A DNA stretch of 64,000 nucleotides, taken from the NCBI RefSeq assembly GCF_000336755.1, contig NZ_AOLK01000011.1:532876-596875 (forward strand), in the 5' to 3' direction. Shown here piece by piece: positions 1 through 8,324 of the stretch. Positions within the stretch are counted from its first letter, which is position 1; every line of letters starts with the position of its first letter. The translations under genes and the position numbers were made by a program. The stretch comes from Haloferax elongans ATCC BAA-1513 (GTDB lineage Archaea; Halobacteriota; Halobacteria; Halobacteriales; Haloferacaceae). The notes below the pieces were generated by a model that was not told where the DNA came from, made no database searches, and saw only the letters and a program-made list of their open reading frames with translations.

Positions 1-538
1 TGATGGAGTCGGCTTCGTTGCGAAGCTTCTCCAGACCTTCCTCTGCTTTGACCGTCCGGGCACGCTCGACGTTGAACGGCGTCGAGACCATGCCGACCAC
101 GATAGCTCCCTGTTCTTTGGCAATCTTGGCGACGACCGGTGCCGCACCAGTACCGGTTCCGCCACCCATGCCGGCGGTGACGAACACGAGGTCGGCGTCG
201 CCGAGGACGTCCTTGATGGTACCTTGCGCCATCTCCGTAGCGCGCTCGCCCATCGAGGGGTCGCCACCGGCACCGAGCCCCTGCGTCAGGGACTTGCCGA
301 CGAGTATCTTCGTGTCCGCTTCGATCATCTTCAGGTGCTGCTTGTCGGTGTTGATAGCGACCGTGTCAGCACCTTCGACGCCAATATTGTAGAGCCGGTT
401 GATGGTGTTGTTACCGGCACCACCAGCACCAACAATGACGATACGCGGGTCACCAAACTGGTCGTCGTCGTCAGACGACATCTGCGATTGGCGTTCTGCT
501 TCGTCCCGCTCCATCGCCTCGCGAACAATATCCTGCAT
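1..538 (-). CDS. ftsZ2: Cell division GTPase FtsZ2, N-terminal part (runs off the left edge)
   Basis: This is the first 179 residues of a tubulin-superfamily FtsZ, which polymerises at mid-cell with GTP. A short acidic N-terminal tail is followed by the Rossmann start [19 protein letters not shown] and the tubulin signature GGGTGTG near residue 120. The residues [19 protein letters not shown] and [19 protein letters not shown] match the haloarchaeal FtsZ2 paralogue as I remember it; FtsZ1 has a different loop here. The ATG lies two bases after the cdrS stop, so the two are co-transcribed. The C-terminal half is outside the window. Confidence 0.95.
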   Translation of the reverse strand, partial: MQDIVREAMERDEAERQSQMSSDDDDQFGDPRIVIVGAGGAGNNTINRLYNIGVEGADTVAINTDKQHLKMIEADTKILVGKSLTQGLGAGGDPSMGERATEMAQGTIKDVLGDADLVFVTAGMGGGTGTGAAPVVAKIAKEQGAIVVGMVSTPFNVERARTVKAEEGLEKLRNEADSI

Positions 539-540
539 AA

Positions 541-726
541 TTACACCTTTGCCCAGCTGCGCTTGCTGGTAGATTCGCGCTGGCGGTTGTCGGCTGTCTG
601 TTCGTTGAGCATATCGCGGACGGCGGATCGAATGGCTTCAGATCGGTTCGGGAATTCTCCCGTCTCGACCATTCGCTCGACCTCCTCGATCTGCTGCTTC
701 GGAATTCGTAGTGTCACACGCTCCAT
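541..726 (-). CDS. cdrS: Short ribbon-helix-helix regulator CdrS
   Basis: A 61-residue ribbon-helix-helix (MetJ/Arc/CopG class) DNA-binding protein. The strand [19 protein letters not shown] and the helix pair up to [11 protein letters not shown] fill most of it. I chose the internal ATG at 726 because the RHH strand begins there; a longer in-frame start at 786 would add residues unrelated to the fold. The position just upstream of ftsZ2 is the conserved cdrS-ftsZ2 arrangement, in which CdrS has been shown to control ftsZ2 and cell division in Halobacterium and Haloferax. A palindromic operator sits about 100 bp upstream. Confidence 0.92.
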   Translation of the reverse strand: MERVTLRIPKQQIEEVERMVETGEFPNRSEAIRSAVRDMLNEQTADNRQRESTSKRSWAKV

Positions 727-829
727 GTTTACATTCCCCCGGTAAGACGGCGCGCCGCACGTGAGTGCGAGTGTCATACGTCCCAAAACCGACGGACAGC
801 ACCCGTTTCGGGGTGCCCATCGGGAGGGT

Positions 830-847
830 GTAAGACAACCGTCTTAC
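830..847. promoter_or_regulatory. Palindromic operator GTAAGAC-N4-GTCTTAC upstream of cdrS
   Basis: A perfect 7-bp inverted repeat with a 4-base centre. Two more direct copies of the half-site GTAAGAC lie at 742-748 and 893-899. On the minus strand a TATA-like element (TTTATATCC, about 871-879) lies upstream, so the palindrome would cover the transcription start of cdrS-ftsZ2. Ribbon-helix-helix dimers bind such spaced half-sites; CdrL, encoded just upstream, is the natural candidate. Confidence 0.6.
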
Positions 848-937
848 GCGATAGTCACCACAAAGCGACGGGATATAAATGTAACGGCGGTTGTAAGACA
901 GTACTTGAATGGGTTATATACAGTATTTAATAAGGGA

Positions 938-1561
938 TTATGGGCCTTCGAGGACGTTTGCTGCTGGCGTCCGACGGCCGCAGTCTGGGCAGAACGCCCA
1001 GTCAGAACGAAGTTCGGCATTACACTCACAGAATACTCGTTGGGTCGCTTTCTCGCCGCAGTTCGGGCAGTAGACGTGGTCTCCGTCGATGGACTCGCCG
1101 CACTGCCCACACGTTAGTTCGGTCTCTTCGGGGACGTTGCCTACTCTCGCCGTGTCGTGGTGGGTGTCGTCACCCGGTCCATCGGGCGTCTTACGTTTTG
1201 CATTCGCCGTTGTATCGGGCTCATACTCCGCGTTTACGCCAGAATCTCCGTCTGCACCGTCGACGTTGATGTTGACAGTAACTTCAGACGAGTTGCCATG
1301 CTCGTGGTTGGGGAGTGCGTCGTCGAGATACGCGGGGAGTCGCTCTTCCAATCGGCGTTCCACGAGTTCGTCGACTCGGGCAGTCAGCACGTCGTCGAAG
1401 TCCGTCGGCTGACTGTCGGACTCGTCTGCGTCAGTCTGGTCACGTTCCATCTGGTCGAGGTACTGGCGCAGGGCTTCGCGCATCACCTCGCTCTTGGAGG
1501 TGTCGAGGTCCTCCAATCGCCCGACGAGAGCGTCGTCGGCGCGGAACGTGATTTTCGTCAT
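938..1561 (-). CDS. cdrL: Long ribbon-helix-helix/zinc-ribbon regulator CdrL
   Basis: A 207-residue protein in three parts. Residues 1-42 are a ribbon-helix-helix domain (MTKITFRADDALVGRLEDLD, then KSEVMREALRQYLDQ). Residues 45-135 are an acidic, probably disordered linker. The C-terminal 65 residues form a double zinc ribbon with CGQCG/CPNCG and CECN/CPDCG knuckles. It lies upstream of cdrS in the same direction with a 211-bp gap that carries its likely target site. In Halobacterium the homologue binds the cdrS-ftsZ2 promoter; the same job here is inferred from context. The zinc ribbons suggest protein contacts or redox/metal sensing. Confidence 0.88.
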   Translation of the reverse strand: MTKITFRADDALVGRLEDLDTSKSEVMREALRQYLDQMERDQTDADESDSQPTDFDDVLTARVDELVERRLEERLPAYLDDALPNHEHGNSSEVTVNINVDGADGDSGVNAEYEPDTTANAKRKTPDGPGDDTHHDTARVGNVPEETELTCGQCGESIDGDHVYCPNCGEKATQRVFCECNAELRSDWAFCPDCGRRTPAANVLEGP

Positions 1562-1678
1562 CTGTTCCGAGATTATCTCGGCACCTTATCAATGTTCGCT
1601 CCCGTCGGACGTGAGTCACACGTCTGGTGCGCGGCGAATGAAAATGGTTAAAACTGCCGACCGGATAGGATTCAGTGA

Positions 1679-1752
1679 CCGCTCTTAGCTCAGCCTGGCA
1701 GAGCAGCCGACTGTAGATCGGCTTGTCCCCCGTTCAAATCGGGGAGAGCGGA
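1679..1752 (+). tRNA. tRNA-Tyr (anticodon GTA)
   Basis: A full cloverleaf folds. Acceptor CCGCTCT (1679-1685) pairs with AGAGCGG (1745-1751). The D arm is GCTC/GAGC. The anticodon stem GCCGA/TCGGC carries GTA at 1713-1715. The T arm is CCCCG-TTCAAAT-CGGGG, and A1752 is the discriminator. No intron is present and CCA is not encoded. Confidence 0.97.
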
Positions 1753-1788
1753 CTTTCTCACCAGTTCAACTCTGAGAGCCAGAGCCGT

Positions 1789-1872
1789 CGACTTGTCCCC
1801 CGCTCCCGTGAGCGAAGCGAACGGGAGGCAGCGAGCAACGCGAAGCGTTGCGAGTGAGTTCAAATCGGGGAG
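1789..1872 (+). repeat. Partial duplicate of the tRNA-Tyr 3' end interrupted by two hairpins
   Basis: Bases 1792-1802 repeat tRNA bases 1722-1732 (variable loop and 5' T stem). Bases 1859-1872 repeat tRNA bases 1733-1746 (T loop, 3' T stem, start of acceptor). Between them is a 56-base insert (1803-1858) made of two hairpins. The first has arms CTCCCGT/ACGGGAG, the second has arms CAACGC/GCGTTG, and both have GCGAAGC at the tip. The second hairpin block (1829-1858) recurs exactly at 63343-63372 beside tRNA-Ser. Confidence 0.85.
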
Positions 1873-1985
1873 CGTGGAGTCGTTTCTGCCCATCGAAGCA
1901 CTGCTACCGCAACTGTTCCGATTGAATTATCAGCCAGTCATCATTCATCAGCCGATTTATCAACACGTATCGACGTTCTCCGAGT

Positions 1986-3194
1986 ATGTCTCCCAGCCTC
2001 TCGTCGAGTGAATTCGCCACTCGACTCGACGCCGTTCGCGGCAACCTCGCCGACACAGCTGCCGATGCGGGCGTCTGGTTCAGTGCGACGAGTATCGAGT
2101 ACCTGTCTGGGTTTCACCATATTCAGACCGAGCGTCCCGTCGCGCTCGTCGTCACCGACGACCGGGTCGAACTCGTCGGACCACGACTCGAACTCGAACG
2201 AGCGAGTAACGTCCGACAAATCGACCGCGTGCGTACGTACTTCGACTACCCCGGTGGGAATCCGATGGGAACGCTCGCTAACACCCTCGACGCGCTCGGT
2301 GTAGACCACGTCGCGGCCGACGCCGACGGCGCACCGGGAGTGATGGGCTATCAGGGTCCCGCTCTTTCGGAGTTCGTCGAGGTGACGACGCAGCAGTGGG
2401 TGCCGCGAATGCGTTGGGAGAAGACCGACGCCGAAATCGCCTGCATTCGTGAGTCTGCCCGATGGGCCAATCTGGGACACCGATACCTCGCCGACTTCAC
2501 CGAAGTTGGCGCACACCCGGTGACGGTCTCACAGCGTGCTTCCATGGAGGCGTCGCGGGCCATGCTCGACACTCTCGGCGACCGGTACGTTCCTCGCACC
2601 CGTGGTGGTGGCCCAGTCCACGCGGGCTACATCTCCGGGTCCGAAACCGCGCTCCCGCACGGACACACGCCGAACGAACGACTCTCGGAGGGCGACGCTA
2701 TCATCACCGGCGCGACGGCCATCGTCGACGGCTACTACTCCGAACTGGAGCGAACGATGTTTGTCGGCGACCCCTCTGACGAGGACGAACACTACTTCGA
2801 ACTCATGCTGGAGGCGCAAGACATCGCCATCGACGCGCTCGCTCCGGGCGTTCCGGTCGATTACGTCGACCACCTCGTCTGGGAGTACTTCGAAGAACAG
2901 GGCGTCACCGACCTCGCACAGCACCACGTCGGCCACAACATCGGCCTCGGCGCGCACGAACCGCCGTACATCGACCGCGGCTGGGCTGACCACTGCCTCG
3001 ACGACGAGACCGACTTCACCGAGTCGGACGCCGAAATCGCCGCCGGACAGGTCTACACCATCGAACCGGGACTCTACACCGAGACGACCGGCTATCGACA
3101 CTCGGACACGGTCGCTATCACCAACTCGGGGACGGAGATGCTCACGTACTTCCCCCGCGATATCGAGTCGAACACACTCTCTGTCGAACGCTGA
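1986..3194 (+). CDS. M24-family (pita-bread fold) protein, creatinase-like
   Basis: A 402-residue protein with a creatinase N-terminal domain (about 1-150) and an M24 C-terminal domain (about 165-400), usually annotated as Xaa-Pro aminopeptidase. HHVGHNIGLGAHEPP and IEPGLY are intact. Of the five usual dinuclear-metal ligands, however, the first Asp is Gly (ITGATAIVDGYY), the second is Glu (SELERT) and the last Glu is Ser (GYRHSDTVAI). That pattern resembles metal-free creatinase (GYYTALERT, GGYREHD), so a C-N hydrolase on a small substrate is as likely as a peptidase. It is transcribed alone; the ATG at 1986 follows an AT-rich leader. Confidence 0.8.
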   Translation: MSPSLSSSEFATRLDAVRGNLADTAADAGVWFSATSIEYLSGFHHIQTERPVALVVTDDRVELVGPRLELERASNVRQIDRVRTYFDYPGGNPMGTLANTLDALGVDHVAADADGAPGVMGYQGPALSEFVEVTTQQWVPRMRWEKTDAEIACIRESARWANLGHRYLADFTEVGAHPVTVSQRASMEASRAMLDTLGDRYVPRTRGGGPVHAGYISGSETALPHGHTPNERLSEGDAIITGATAIVDGYYSELERTMFVGDPSDEDEHYFELMLEAQDIAIDALAPGVPVDYVDHLVWEYFEEQGVTDLAQHHVGHNIGLGAHEPPYIDRGWADHCLDDETDFTESDAEIAAGQVYTIEPGLYTETTGYRHSDTVAITNSGTEMLTYFPRDIESNTLSVER

Positions 3195-3274
3195 CGCTTA
3201 CCTCTCTTCTCGACGAGCGGTGTGGGACCACCCGCTTCGCTATCTTCAAGTAGAGTTTCACCAATGCAATTCTA

Positions 3275-3910
3275 GTGGCCATCACGTTCGACCTCTTCGG
3301 CACGCTCGTCGACGCCGAGTATCCTGACAGCCCCAGTTCGGCCGTCGCAGACGAACTCTCCGAACTTGGCGTCTCGGTCCCAGACGATTGGGACGATGCG
3401 TACCGTGAGGTCCACATCGATGCCCCCGACGGTGCGGAAGTCCCGCTTCCGGCGCACGTCGCTGCGGCGCTTCGCTCGCGCGGCGCTACGTCTCCCGACA
3501 ACGCCGCCCGCCGAGCGGTCGTCAACGCGTTCGATCCCGAAGTGACGACGCGCCCCGGTGCGGTCGATGCGGTCAAGACTGCCCGTGAGTGTGGTTCAGT
3601 CGGCTTGCTGTCGAACTGCTCGGTCCCGGAACTCGTCTCACGGACGCTCATCCGGTCGGACCTCGGCCGACGCGACTTCGACGACATCACGACGAGCGTC
3701 GCCTGCGGATGGCGAAAACCGCACGAACAGGCGTTCGAAGCCTCGGCCCGTGGACTGGGTGTCGCCCCGTCGGACGTGACCCACGTCGGCGACGACCCGG
3801 CGACGGACGGCGGTATCGAGGCCCTCGGCGGACAGTTCGTGAACCTCCGTGAGACGACGCTGGACGCGTTCGCTGCCCGAATACGGCGAGGTGACGGCCC
3901 ATGCCCGTGA
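3275..3910 (+). CDS. HAD-superfamily hydrolase
   Basis: 211 residues. Motif I is FDLFGTLVD at the N terminus (nucleophile Asp6), motif II is LLSNCS, the motif III lysine is in GWRKPH, and motif IV is VGDDPATDG. This is the 2-haloacid-dehalogenase-like branch with a helical cap. Translation starts at GTG 3275, the only start consistent with motif I at the N terminus. Its 3' end overlaps cbiB by 10 bases, so it is the first gene of the cobalamin run. A phosphatase role in cobalamin synthesis, such as dephosphorylating a late intermediate, is only inferred from this position. Confidence 0.82.
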   Translation: MAITFDLFGTLVDAEYPDSPSSAVADELSELGVSVPDDWDDAYREVHIDAPDGAEVPLPAHVAAALRSRGATSPDNAARRAVVNAFDPEVTTRPGAVDAVKTARECGSVGLLSNCSVPELVSRTLIRSDLGRRDFDDITTSVACGWRKPHEQAFEASARGLGVAPSDVTHVGDDPATDGGIEALGGQFVNLRETTLDAFAARIRRGDGPCP

Positions 3911-4851
3911 CTGCCGCGGTTGCTGTCGCCGCCGCCGCACTGCTCGACCGACTGTTCGCCGAACCACCGGCCAGCGTCCACCCTGTCGCCCTGTTCGGGC
4001 GTCTGGTCGCACTCTTCGACCGCGAGTGGTCGTCCCCGACGGTTGTGGGTGCCTGTGCCGCGTTTACGCTGCCTGCGCTGGCTGCGGGTGTCGTCGCGGC
4101 CGCGACGTGGGCCGGGTCGTCCGTCTCTCCGTGGGTTGGTGCGGCCGTCGCCGCGCTCGTGCTCTTTTCGACGACGAGCCTCCGAATGCTCCTCGACGCG
4201 ACCGAGGCTGTCGTCTCGGCGACCGCCTCAGACGTCGATGCGGCTCGAACGGAACTCCGTGCGCTCGCCGGACGCGACCCTGCGTCGCTCTCGGCGGGCG
4301 AGATTCGCAGTGCTGCCGTCGAGAGCGCGGCCGAGAATCTCGCGGACGGGCTGGTCGCGCCGCTTCTCGCGTTCGCGCTCGTCGTGCCGTTCTCACTTCC
4401 CCTCGCAACCGGCGCGGCAGCGTGGGTGAAGGCCGTAAACACGCTCGATTCGATGCTCGGTTACCATCACAAGCCGGTCGGTCGCGTTCCGGCCCGACTC
4501 GACGACGCGACGATGTGGCTTCCCGCCCGTGTGTCGGCTGTCTTACTCGCCGCCGTCGGCGGGTCTCCGAGTGTCCTCGGACGCGTGGGGTCGCTGGCGC
4601 GACGACCGGCTTCGCCCAACTCTGGCTGGCCGATGGCGACGCTCGCGGTCCTCTTGGAAACGCGACTTGAGAAGCCCGGACACTACTGTCTCGACGGCGG
4701 CCCCGACTTCCCGGACTCGGAGACGGCTGCACGAGGTGTTCGACTCGTCTCACGTGCAGGCCTGGCCGCGTTCGCGCTTGCGGGCGTGGTCGCGTGGCTG
4801 TCGCCAACGGGGAGTGCGCCCGTGCCTGTGGAGGTGTTTGCATGGTTCTGA
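3901..4851 (+). CDS. cbiB: Adenosylcobinamide-phosphate synthase CbiB
   Basis: A 316-residue polytopic membrane protein that attaches (R)-1-amino-2-propanol phosphate to adenosylcobyric acid. Family marks are the N-terminal LLDRLFAEPPASVHPVALFGR, the central AAENLADGLVAPLL and NTLDSMLGYH, and the late LEKPGHYCL. About five hydrophobic segments are visible. It overlaps the genes on both sides by 10 bases, consistent with translational coupling. Together with cobD, which supplies the aminopropanol phosphate, and cbiZ it allows cobinamide salvage as well as late synthesis. Confidence 0.95.
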   Translation: MPVTAAVAVAAAALLDRLFAEPPASVHPVALFGRLVALFDREWSSPTVVGACAAFTLPALAAGVVAAATWAGSSVSPWVGAAVAALVLFSTTSLRMLLDATEAVVSATASDVDAARTELRALAGRDPASLSAGEIRSAAVESAAENLADGLVAPLLAFALVVPFSLPLATGAAAWVKAVNTLDSMLGYHHKPVGRVPARLDDATMWLPARVSAVLLAAVGGSPSVLGRVGSLARRPASPNSGWPMATLAVLLETRLEKPGHYCLDGGPDFPDSETAARGVRLVSRAGLAAFALAGVVAWLSPTGSAPVPVEVFAWF

Positions 4852-5606
4852 GCGCAATTCGCGGTGGGCTTGGGTTCCTCACGCGACTCCCGGTTGGCGG
4901 TGGCGAGACCGAGTGGAACGCCTTCAGACGCTCACCAGTCGCGTTTCCACTGGTCGGCTACGTCGTCGGCGGACTCGCAGCCCTGCCGCTTATCGCTCCC
5001 CTGCCGGTCTCGACGGCCGCCGCGCTGTACCTCGTGACGCTGTATCTCGTGACCGGTGTCACCCACGCCGACGGCCTCGCCGACTTGGGCGACGCCGCTG
5101 TCGTCCATGGGGACGACGAACGCCGGATGTCGGTACTGAAAGACTCGCAAACGGGTGTCGGCGGCCTTCTCGCGCTCGGGCTGACGCTGGTCGTCCTCGC
5201 ACTCGGGGCGCTCGGCCTCGCGGGTGCCGCCGGGCGCGTGGCGCTCACCGCGGGCGTCGCAATCGCGGTCGCTGCCGAGGTCGGCGCGAAAGCCGGGATG
5301 GCGACGCTCGTCTGTCTCGGCGACCCGGCACACGAAGGCATGGGTTCCGCGCTGGTCGGCGCAAACGGCCCACTCGGACTGTTCCGCGTCGCTGTCGCGT
5401 GCCTCCCGGTGGTCGCACTCGCCCCGCTGACGGGCGAGGTTGCTGTGTTCACCGCGCTCGCCTGCGGCCCGCTCGTCGCCCTCGTGGTTCGCTCGTGGGG
5501 ACGGAAACACCTCGGCGGCGTCTCGGGCGACCTCATCGGCGCGACGAACGAACTCGCGCGGGCAACTGCAATTCACGTGGGGGTGGTGACGTGGACGCTC
5601 TTGTGA
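4842..5606 (+). CDS. cobS: Adenosylcobinamide-GDP ribazoletransferase (cobalamin synthase) CobS
   Basis: A 254-residue integral membrane enzyme joining adenosylcobinamide-GDP to alpha-ribazole (phosphate). The CobS signatures are FLTRLP near residue 13, THADGLADLGDA and the following KDSQTGVGG loop, then a row of hydrophobic helices and GVSGDLIGATNE near the end. I chose the ATG at 4842 (MVLSAIRGGLGFL) because it puts FLTRLP in its usual place; a longer in-frame start at 4794 only reads through the cbiB end. It overlaps cbiB by 10 and cobY by 16 bases. Confidence 0.95.
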   Translation: MVLSAIRGGLGFLTRLPVGGGETEWNAFRRSPVAFPLVGYVVGGLAALPLIAPLPVSTAAALYLVTLYLVTGVTHADGLADLGDAAVVHGDDERRMSVLKDSQTGVGGLLALGLTLVVLALGALGLAGAAGRVALTAGVAIAVAAEVGAKAGMATLVCLGDPAHEGMGSALVGANGPLGLFRVAVACLPVVALAPLTGEVAVFTALACGPLVALVVRSWGRKHLGGVSGDLIGATNELARATAIHVGVVTWTLL

Positions 5607-6286
5607 TGTGCGGTGGCCTCGGAACCCGCCTCGACGCACCGGTCGAAAAGCCCCTCGTCGAGGTGTGTGGCCGACCGATGTTCGACCGCGTCGTAGACGC
5701 GCTTCGCCAGTCGCGTATCGACCAGATTCACGCAGTGGTCTCACCACACACGCCCGACACGCGCGCTCACGCGAACGCGAGAGATATCTCGGTCATCGAC
5801 GCGCCCGGCGAGGGCTACGTCGCCGACCTCGGGTTCGCCCTCGAACAAGTCGGTCGCCCGGTTCTGACCGTCGTTTCCGACCTGCCACTCTTGGAGGCGA
5901 GTCACGTGAACGACCTCATCGACGATGCCGCCGGCGCGACCCGGACGGCGTGTGTTCCGGTGTCGCTGAAGCGGTCGCTCGGTGCCAGCATCGACGAATT
6001 GGTAGTCTTCGAACACCGCGGGCGCGAGGTGTGTCCGACTGGACTGGGCATCGTCGGGGCCGAGACAGCAGAACGGACAGACTCCGAACCACGTCCCGAC
6101 GCGGCGACCGCGGACAGTAGCACCGAAGCGACCACAGACAGCACAGATTCACCGACCACAGACAGCACAGACTCACCGACTACAACCACTTCCGATTCAA
6201 CCGTGTACCTCACTGCAGACCCGAAACTCGCACTCAACGTGAACCGTCAGACAGACATCGCACTCGCGGAGGACCGATGCGAGTAA
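5591..6286 (+). CDS. cobY: GTP:adenosylcobinamide-phosphate guanylyltransferase CobY
   Basis: The archaeal replacement for bacterial CobU, transferring GMP to adenosylcobinamide phosphate. The nucleotidyltransferase start [13 protein letters not shown] is followed by [12 protein letters not shown] and by VSDLPLL, and the C terminus [15 protein letters not shown] is typical. I chose GTG 5591 because family members begin two residues before ALxMxGGxGTR. Residues about 158-205 are a Ser/Thr/Asp-rich insert built on a 24-bp tandem repeat (6131-6178) that other family members lack, as far as I recall. It overlaps cobS and cobT. Confidence 0.93.
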   Translation: MDALVMCGGLGTRLDAPVEKPLVEVCGRPMFDRVVDALRQSRIDQIHAVVSPHTPDTRAHANARDISVIDAPGEGYVADLGFALEQVGRPVLTVVSDLPLLEASHVNDLIDDAAGATRTACVPVSLKRSLGASIDELVVFEHRGREVCPTGLGIVGAETAERTDSEPRPDAATADSSTEATTDSTDSPTTDSTDSPTTTTSDSTVYLTADPKLALNVNRQTDIALAEDRCE

Positions 6287-7284
6287 TCCTCGTCGCCGGT
6301 ACGACCCAGACCGCGAAGATTCCCGGCATCAGCGCCGCCGGTGCCGACCCGTCGCTCGTCGGCCACACGCCGAGCGCCGACGCCGAAATCGTCGAGTTCG
6401 GCCAGACCGTCCGCTCGCCGGTGACGCCCGTCAGTCCGACAGGGTGTCCGACGCCCGCAGCCATCACGCGCGCCGTCCGAGAACTCACTGGATTCGACGC
6501 GCTCGTGGTCGACGGCGGGCTCTCGGAGCCGACTGGCGCGCCGACTATCGACGTGGGCGCGATGCCCGGCCGCGACATCCGCGAGGAACAGCCGGTTCCG
6601 ACCGCACCGGGTGCGTTCGAGGCCGCCCGCCAACTCGCCACCACACTTCCAGAAGACGAACTCGTCATCGGCGAGACCGTCCCCGGCGGGACGACGACGG
6701 CGATGGCCGTCCTCCGCGCGCTCGGCGAGGACTTCGGCGTCTCCTCGTCGCTCCCGGAGAATCCGACCGACCTCAAAGAGGAGGTCGTCGCCGACGCGTT
6801 CGACGCGAGCGGTCTCTCGCCGGGCGACGCAGCACACACCCCAAAGCGCGCCGCTCGGTACCTCGGCGACCCCGTGCTTCCCGTCGTCGCCGGGCTGACC
6901 GTCGGCGCGCTCGAATCGGGTATCGAGGTGACACTCGGCGGTGGCACGCAACTGCTCACGGCCGCGGCGCTCGCCCGCCACGCCGGCGCAGTCGGCGACC
7001 TGTCGCTTGCGACGACCAGCTATCTCGCTGACGACGTGCCACACCTCGAAGACGCGGCCGAGGCGTTCGACCTCGACCTCGTCGTCACCGACCCCGAGTT
7101 CGAGTCGCACCCGCTCGACCGATACGCCGCTGGCGAGGCCAAGGAAGGCGCGTGTATGGGCGGCGCGCTCATGCTCGCCGACCGGATGGGCGTCCTCGAC
7201 GACGTCGAGGCGGCGACGCTGGACGTACTCTCGCGTCTCGACCCGGAGGCAGTCGACGCCGACGCGGTCGAAGACGATGCCTGA
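6277..7284 (+). CDS. cobT: CobT-like nicotinate-nucleotide:dimethylbenzimidazole phosphoribosyltransferase, archaeal type
   Basis: 335 residues of the archaeal CobT-like family (TIGR00303/UPF0284), which is thought to activate the lower-ligand base to its alpha-riboside phosphate. Visible marks are the N-terminal [20 protein letters not shown], the [17 protein letters not shown] loop near residue 128, the glycine-rich [15 protein letters not shown] near 215, and the C-terminal [12 protein letters not shown]. It overlaps cobY by 10 bases. The substrate assignment rests on the family and on being surrounded by cobalamin genes. Confidence 0.88.
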   Translation: MRVILVAGTTQTAKIPGISAAGADPSLVGHTPSADAEIVEFGQTVRSPVTPVSPTGCPTPAAITRAVRELTGFDALVVDGGLSEPTGAPTIDVGAMPGRDIREEQPVPTAPGAFEAARQLATTLPEDELVIGETVPGGTTTAMAVLRALGEDFGVSSSLPENPTDLKEEVVADAFDASGLSPGDAAHTPKRAARYLGDPVLPVVAGLTVGALESGIEVTLGGGTQLLTAAALARHAGAVGDLSLATTSYLADDVPHLEDAAEAFDLDLVVTDPEFESHPLDRYAAGEAKEGACMGGALMLADRMGVLDDVEAATLDVLSRLDPEAVDADAVEDDA

Positions 7285-7292
7285 GGTCGCCG

Positions 7293-8324
7293 ATGGACCC
7301 TGACGCCGTCTCCCGGGCGAGTCGCGTGCCACACGGCGGAACCACGGATACGTCCGTCCTCGACTTCAGTGCGAACACGAACCCGGAGCGTCCCGAGGGT
7401 GTTCGAGACGTGTACGCGGCCGCCTTCGACGACGCCACTCGCTACCCGGACGACGAGTATCGGGAGTTTCGGGTCGCCGCCGCCGAGTACGTCTCCCGCG
7501 ACCAAGCTGAGGCAGCCTGTTCGCCCGACGACGTGATTCCGACCGCGGGTGGTCTCGAAGCGCTTCGCCTCGCGTTCGAGGTCACGCTCGGCCCGGGCGA
7601 CTCGGCACTGGTTCCGCAACCGAGCTTCGGCGAGTACGACAGAGAAATCCGTCTGCAGGGTGCCGAGCCGGTTTCGGTCGCACACGACGCGATTCTCGAC
7701 GCAGACCCCGAGCGCCACGAGGTCGCCGTCGTCTGCACGCCGAACAACCCGACCGGAGCGGTCGCATCCCCCAATGAACTCCGGGAATTTGCCGCCCGGT
7801 GCCGCGAGTCGGACACTGTTCTCGTCGTTGACGAGGCGTTTCTCGACTTCACCGACGTACCCAGTCTCGCTGGTACTTCGGGCGTCGTGGTCGCGCGTTC
7901 GCTGACCAAGATGTTCGGGCTGCCGGGAATCCGTGCCGGGTTCGCCGTCGCGGTCGGGGAACTCCGCCAGCGACTCGCAGTTGCCCGGCGCTCGTGGTCG
8001 CTTTCGACTCCCGCCGCCGCAGTGGGTGCCCACTGCATGCGCGACGAGGCGTTCGTCTCCAGGACTCGCGAGCGAGTCGCGGCCGAGCGCGAACGACTCC
8101 GCGAGTCCTTGTCGGACGACTTCGACGTGTTCCCGTCGGATGCACCGTTTCTCCTGCTCGACGTTGGCGACCGCGACGTCGCCACCGTGGTCGAAACGGC
8201 ACGCGAGCGAGGCGTCGCAATCCGCGACGCGACGACGTTTCCGACGCTCGATTCGCACGTCCGCGTGGCCGTGAAGCGCCCGGACGAAAACGACCAGTTG
8301 CTCCGCGCACTCGCCGATGTTTGA
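7293..8324 (+). CDS. cobD: PLP-dependent threonine-phosphate decarboxylase CobD
   Basis: 343 residues, fold-type I aminotransferase relative. It makes (R)-1-amino-2-propanol phosphate, the linker used by CbiB. The CobD/HisC hallmarks are HGG near residue 15, DFSANTNPERP, VCTPNNPTGAV, VVDEAFLDF and the PLP lysine in ARSLTKMFGLPGIRAGFA. The C terminus has DSHVRVAVKRPDEN. I chose ATG 7293, 8 bases after the cobT stop; a longer frame opening upstream overlaps cobT in an unlikely composition. It overlaps cbiZ by 8 bases. A histidinol-phosphate aminotransferase role is the alternative; the neighbours favour CobD. Confidence 0.9.
   Translation: MDPDAVSRASRVPHGGTTDTSVLDFSANTNPERPEGVRDVYAAAFDDATRYPDDEYREFRVAAAEYVSRDQAEAACSPDDVIPTAGGLEALRLAFEVTLGPGDSALVPQPSFGEYDREIRLQGAEPVSVAHDAILDADPERHEVAVVCTPNNPTGAVASPNELREFAARCRESDTVLVVDEAFLDFTDVPSLAGTSGVVVARSLTKMFGLPGIRAGFAVAVGELRQRLAVARRSWSLSTPAAAVGAHCMRDEAFVSRTRERVAAERERLRESLSDDFDVFPSDAPFLLLDVGDRDVATVVETARERGVAIRDATTFPTLDSHVRVAVKRPDENDQLLRALADV

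Noticed and set aside
1..538. Annotation of the partial gene as FtsZ1
   Set aside because: The loop sequence after the Rossmann start and the cdrS neighbour fit FtsZ2; FtsZ1 has a longer N-terminal tail and a different GSLPQVGEE-type loop, as I recall it.
3195..3274. Cobalamin riboswitch before the cobalamin run
   Set aside because: The leader is only 80 bases, lacks a B12-box-like sequence, and such riboswitches are not expected in haloarchaea.
4529..5590. Long Arg-rich frame preceding CobY in the same frame
   Set aside because: Out-of-frame reading of cbiB and cobS; only the part from GTG 5591 resembles a protein family.
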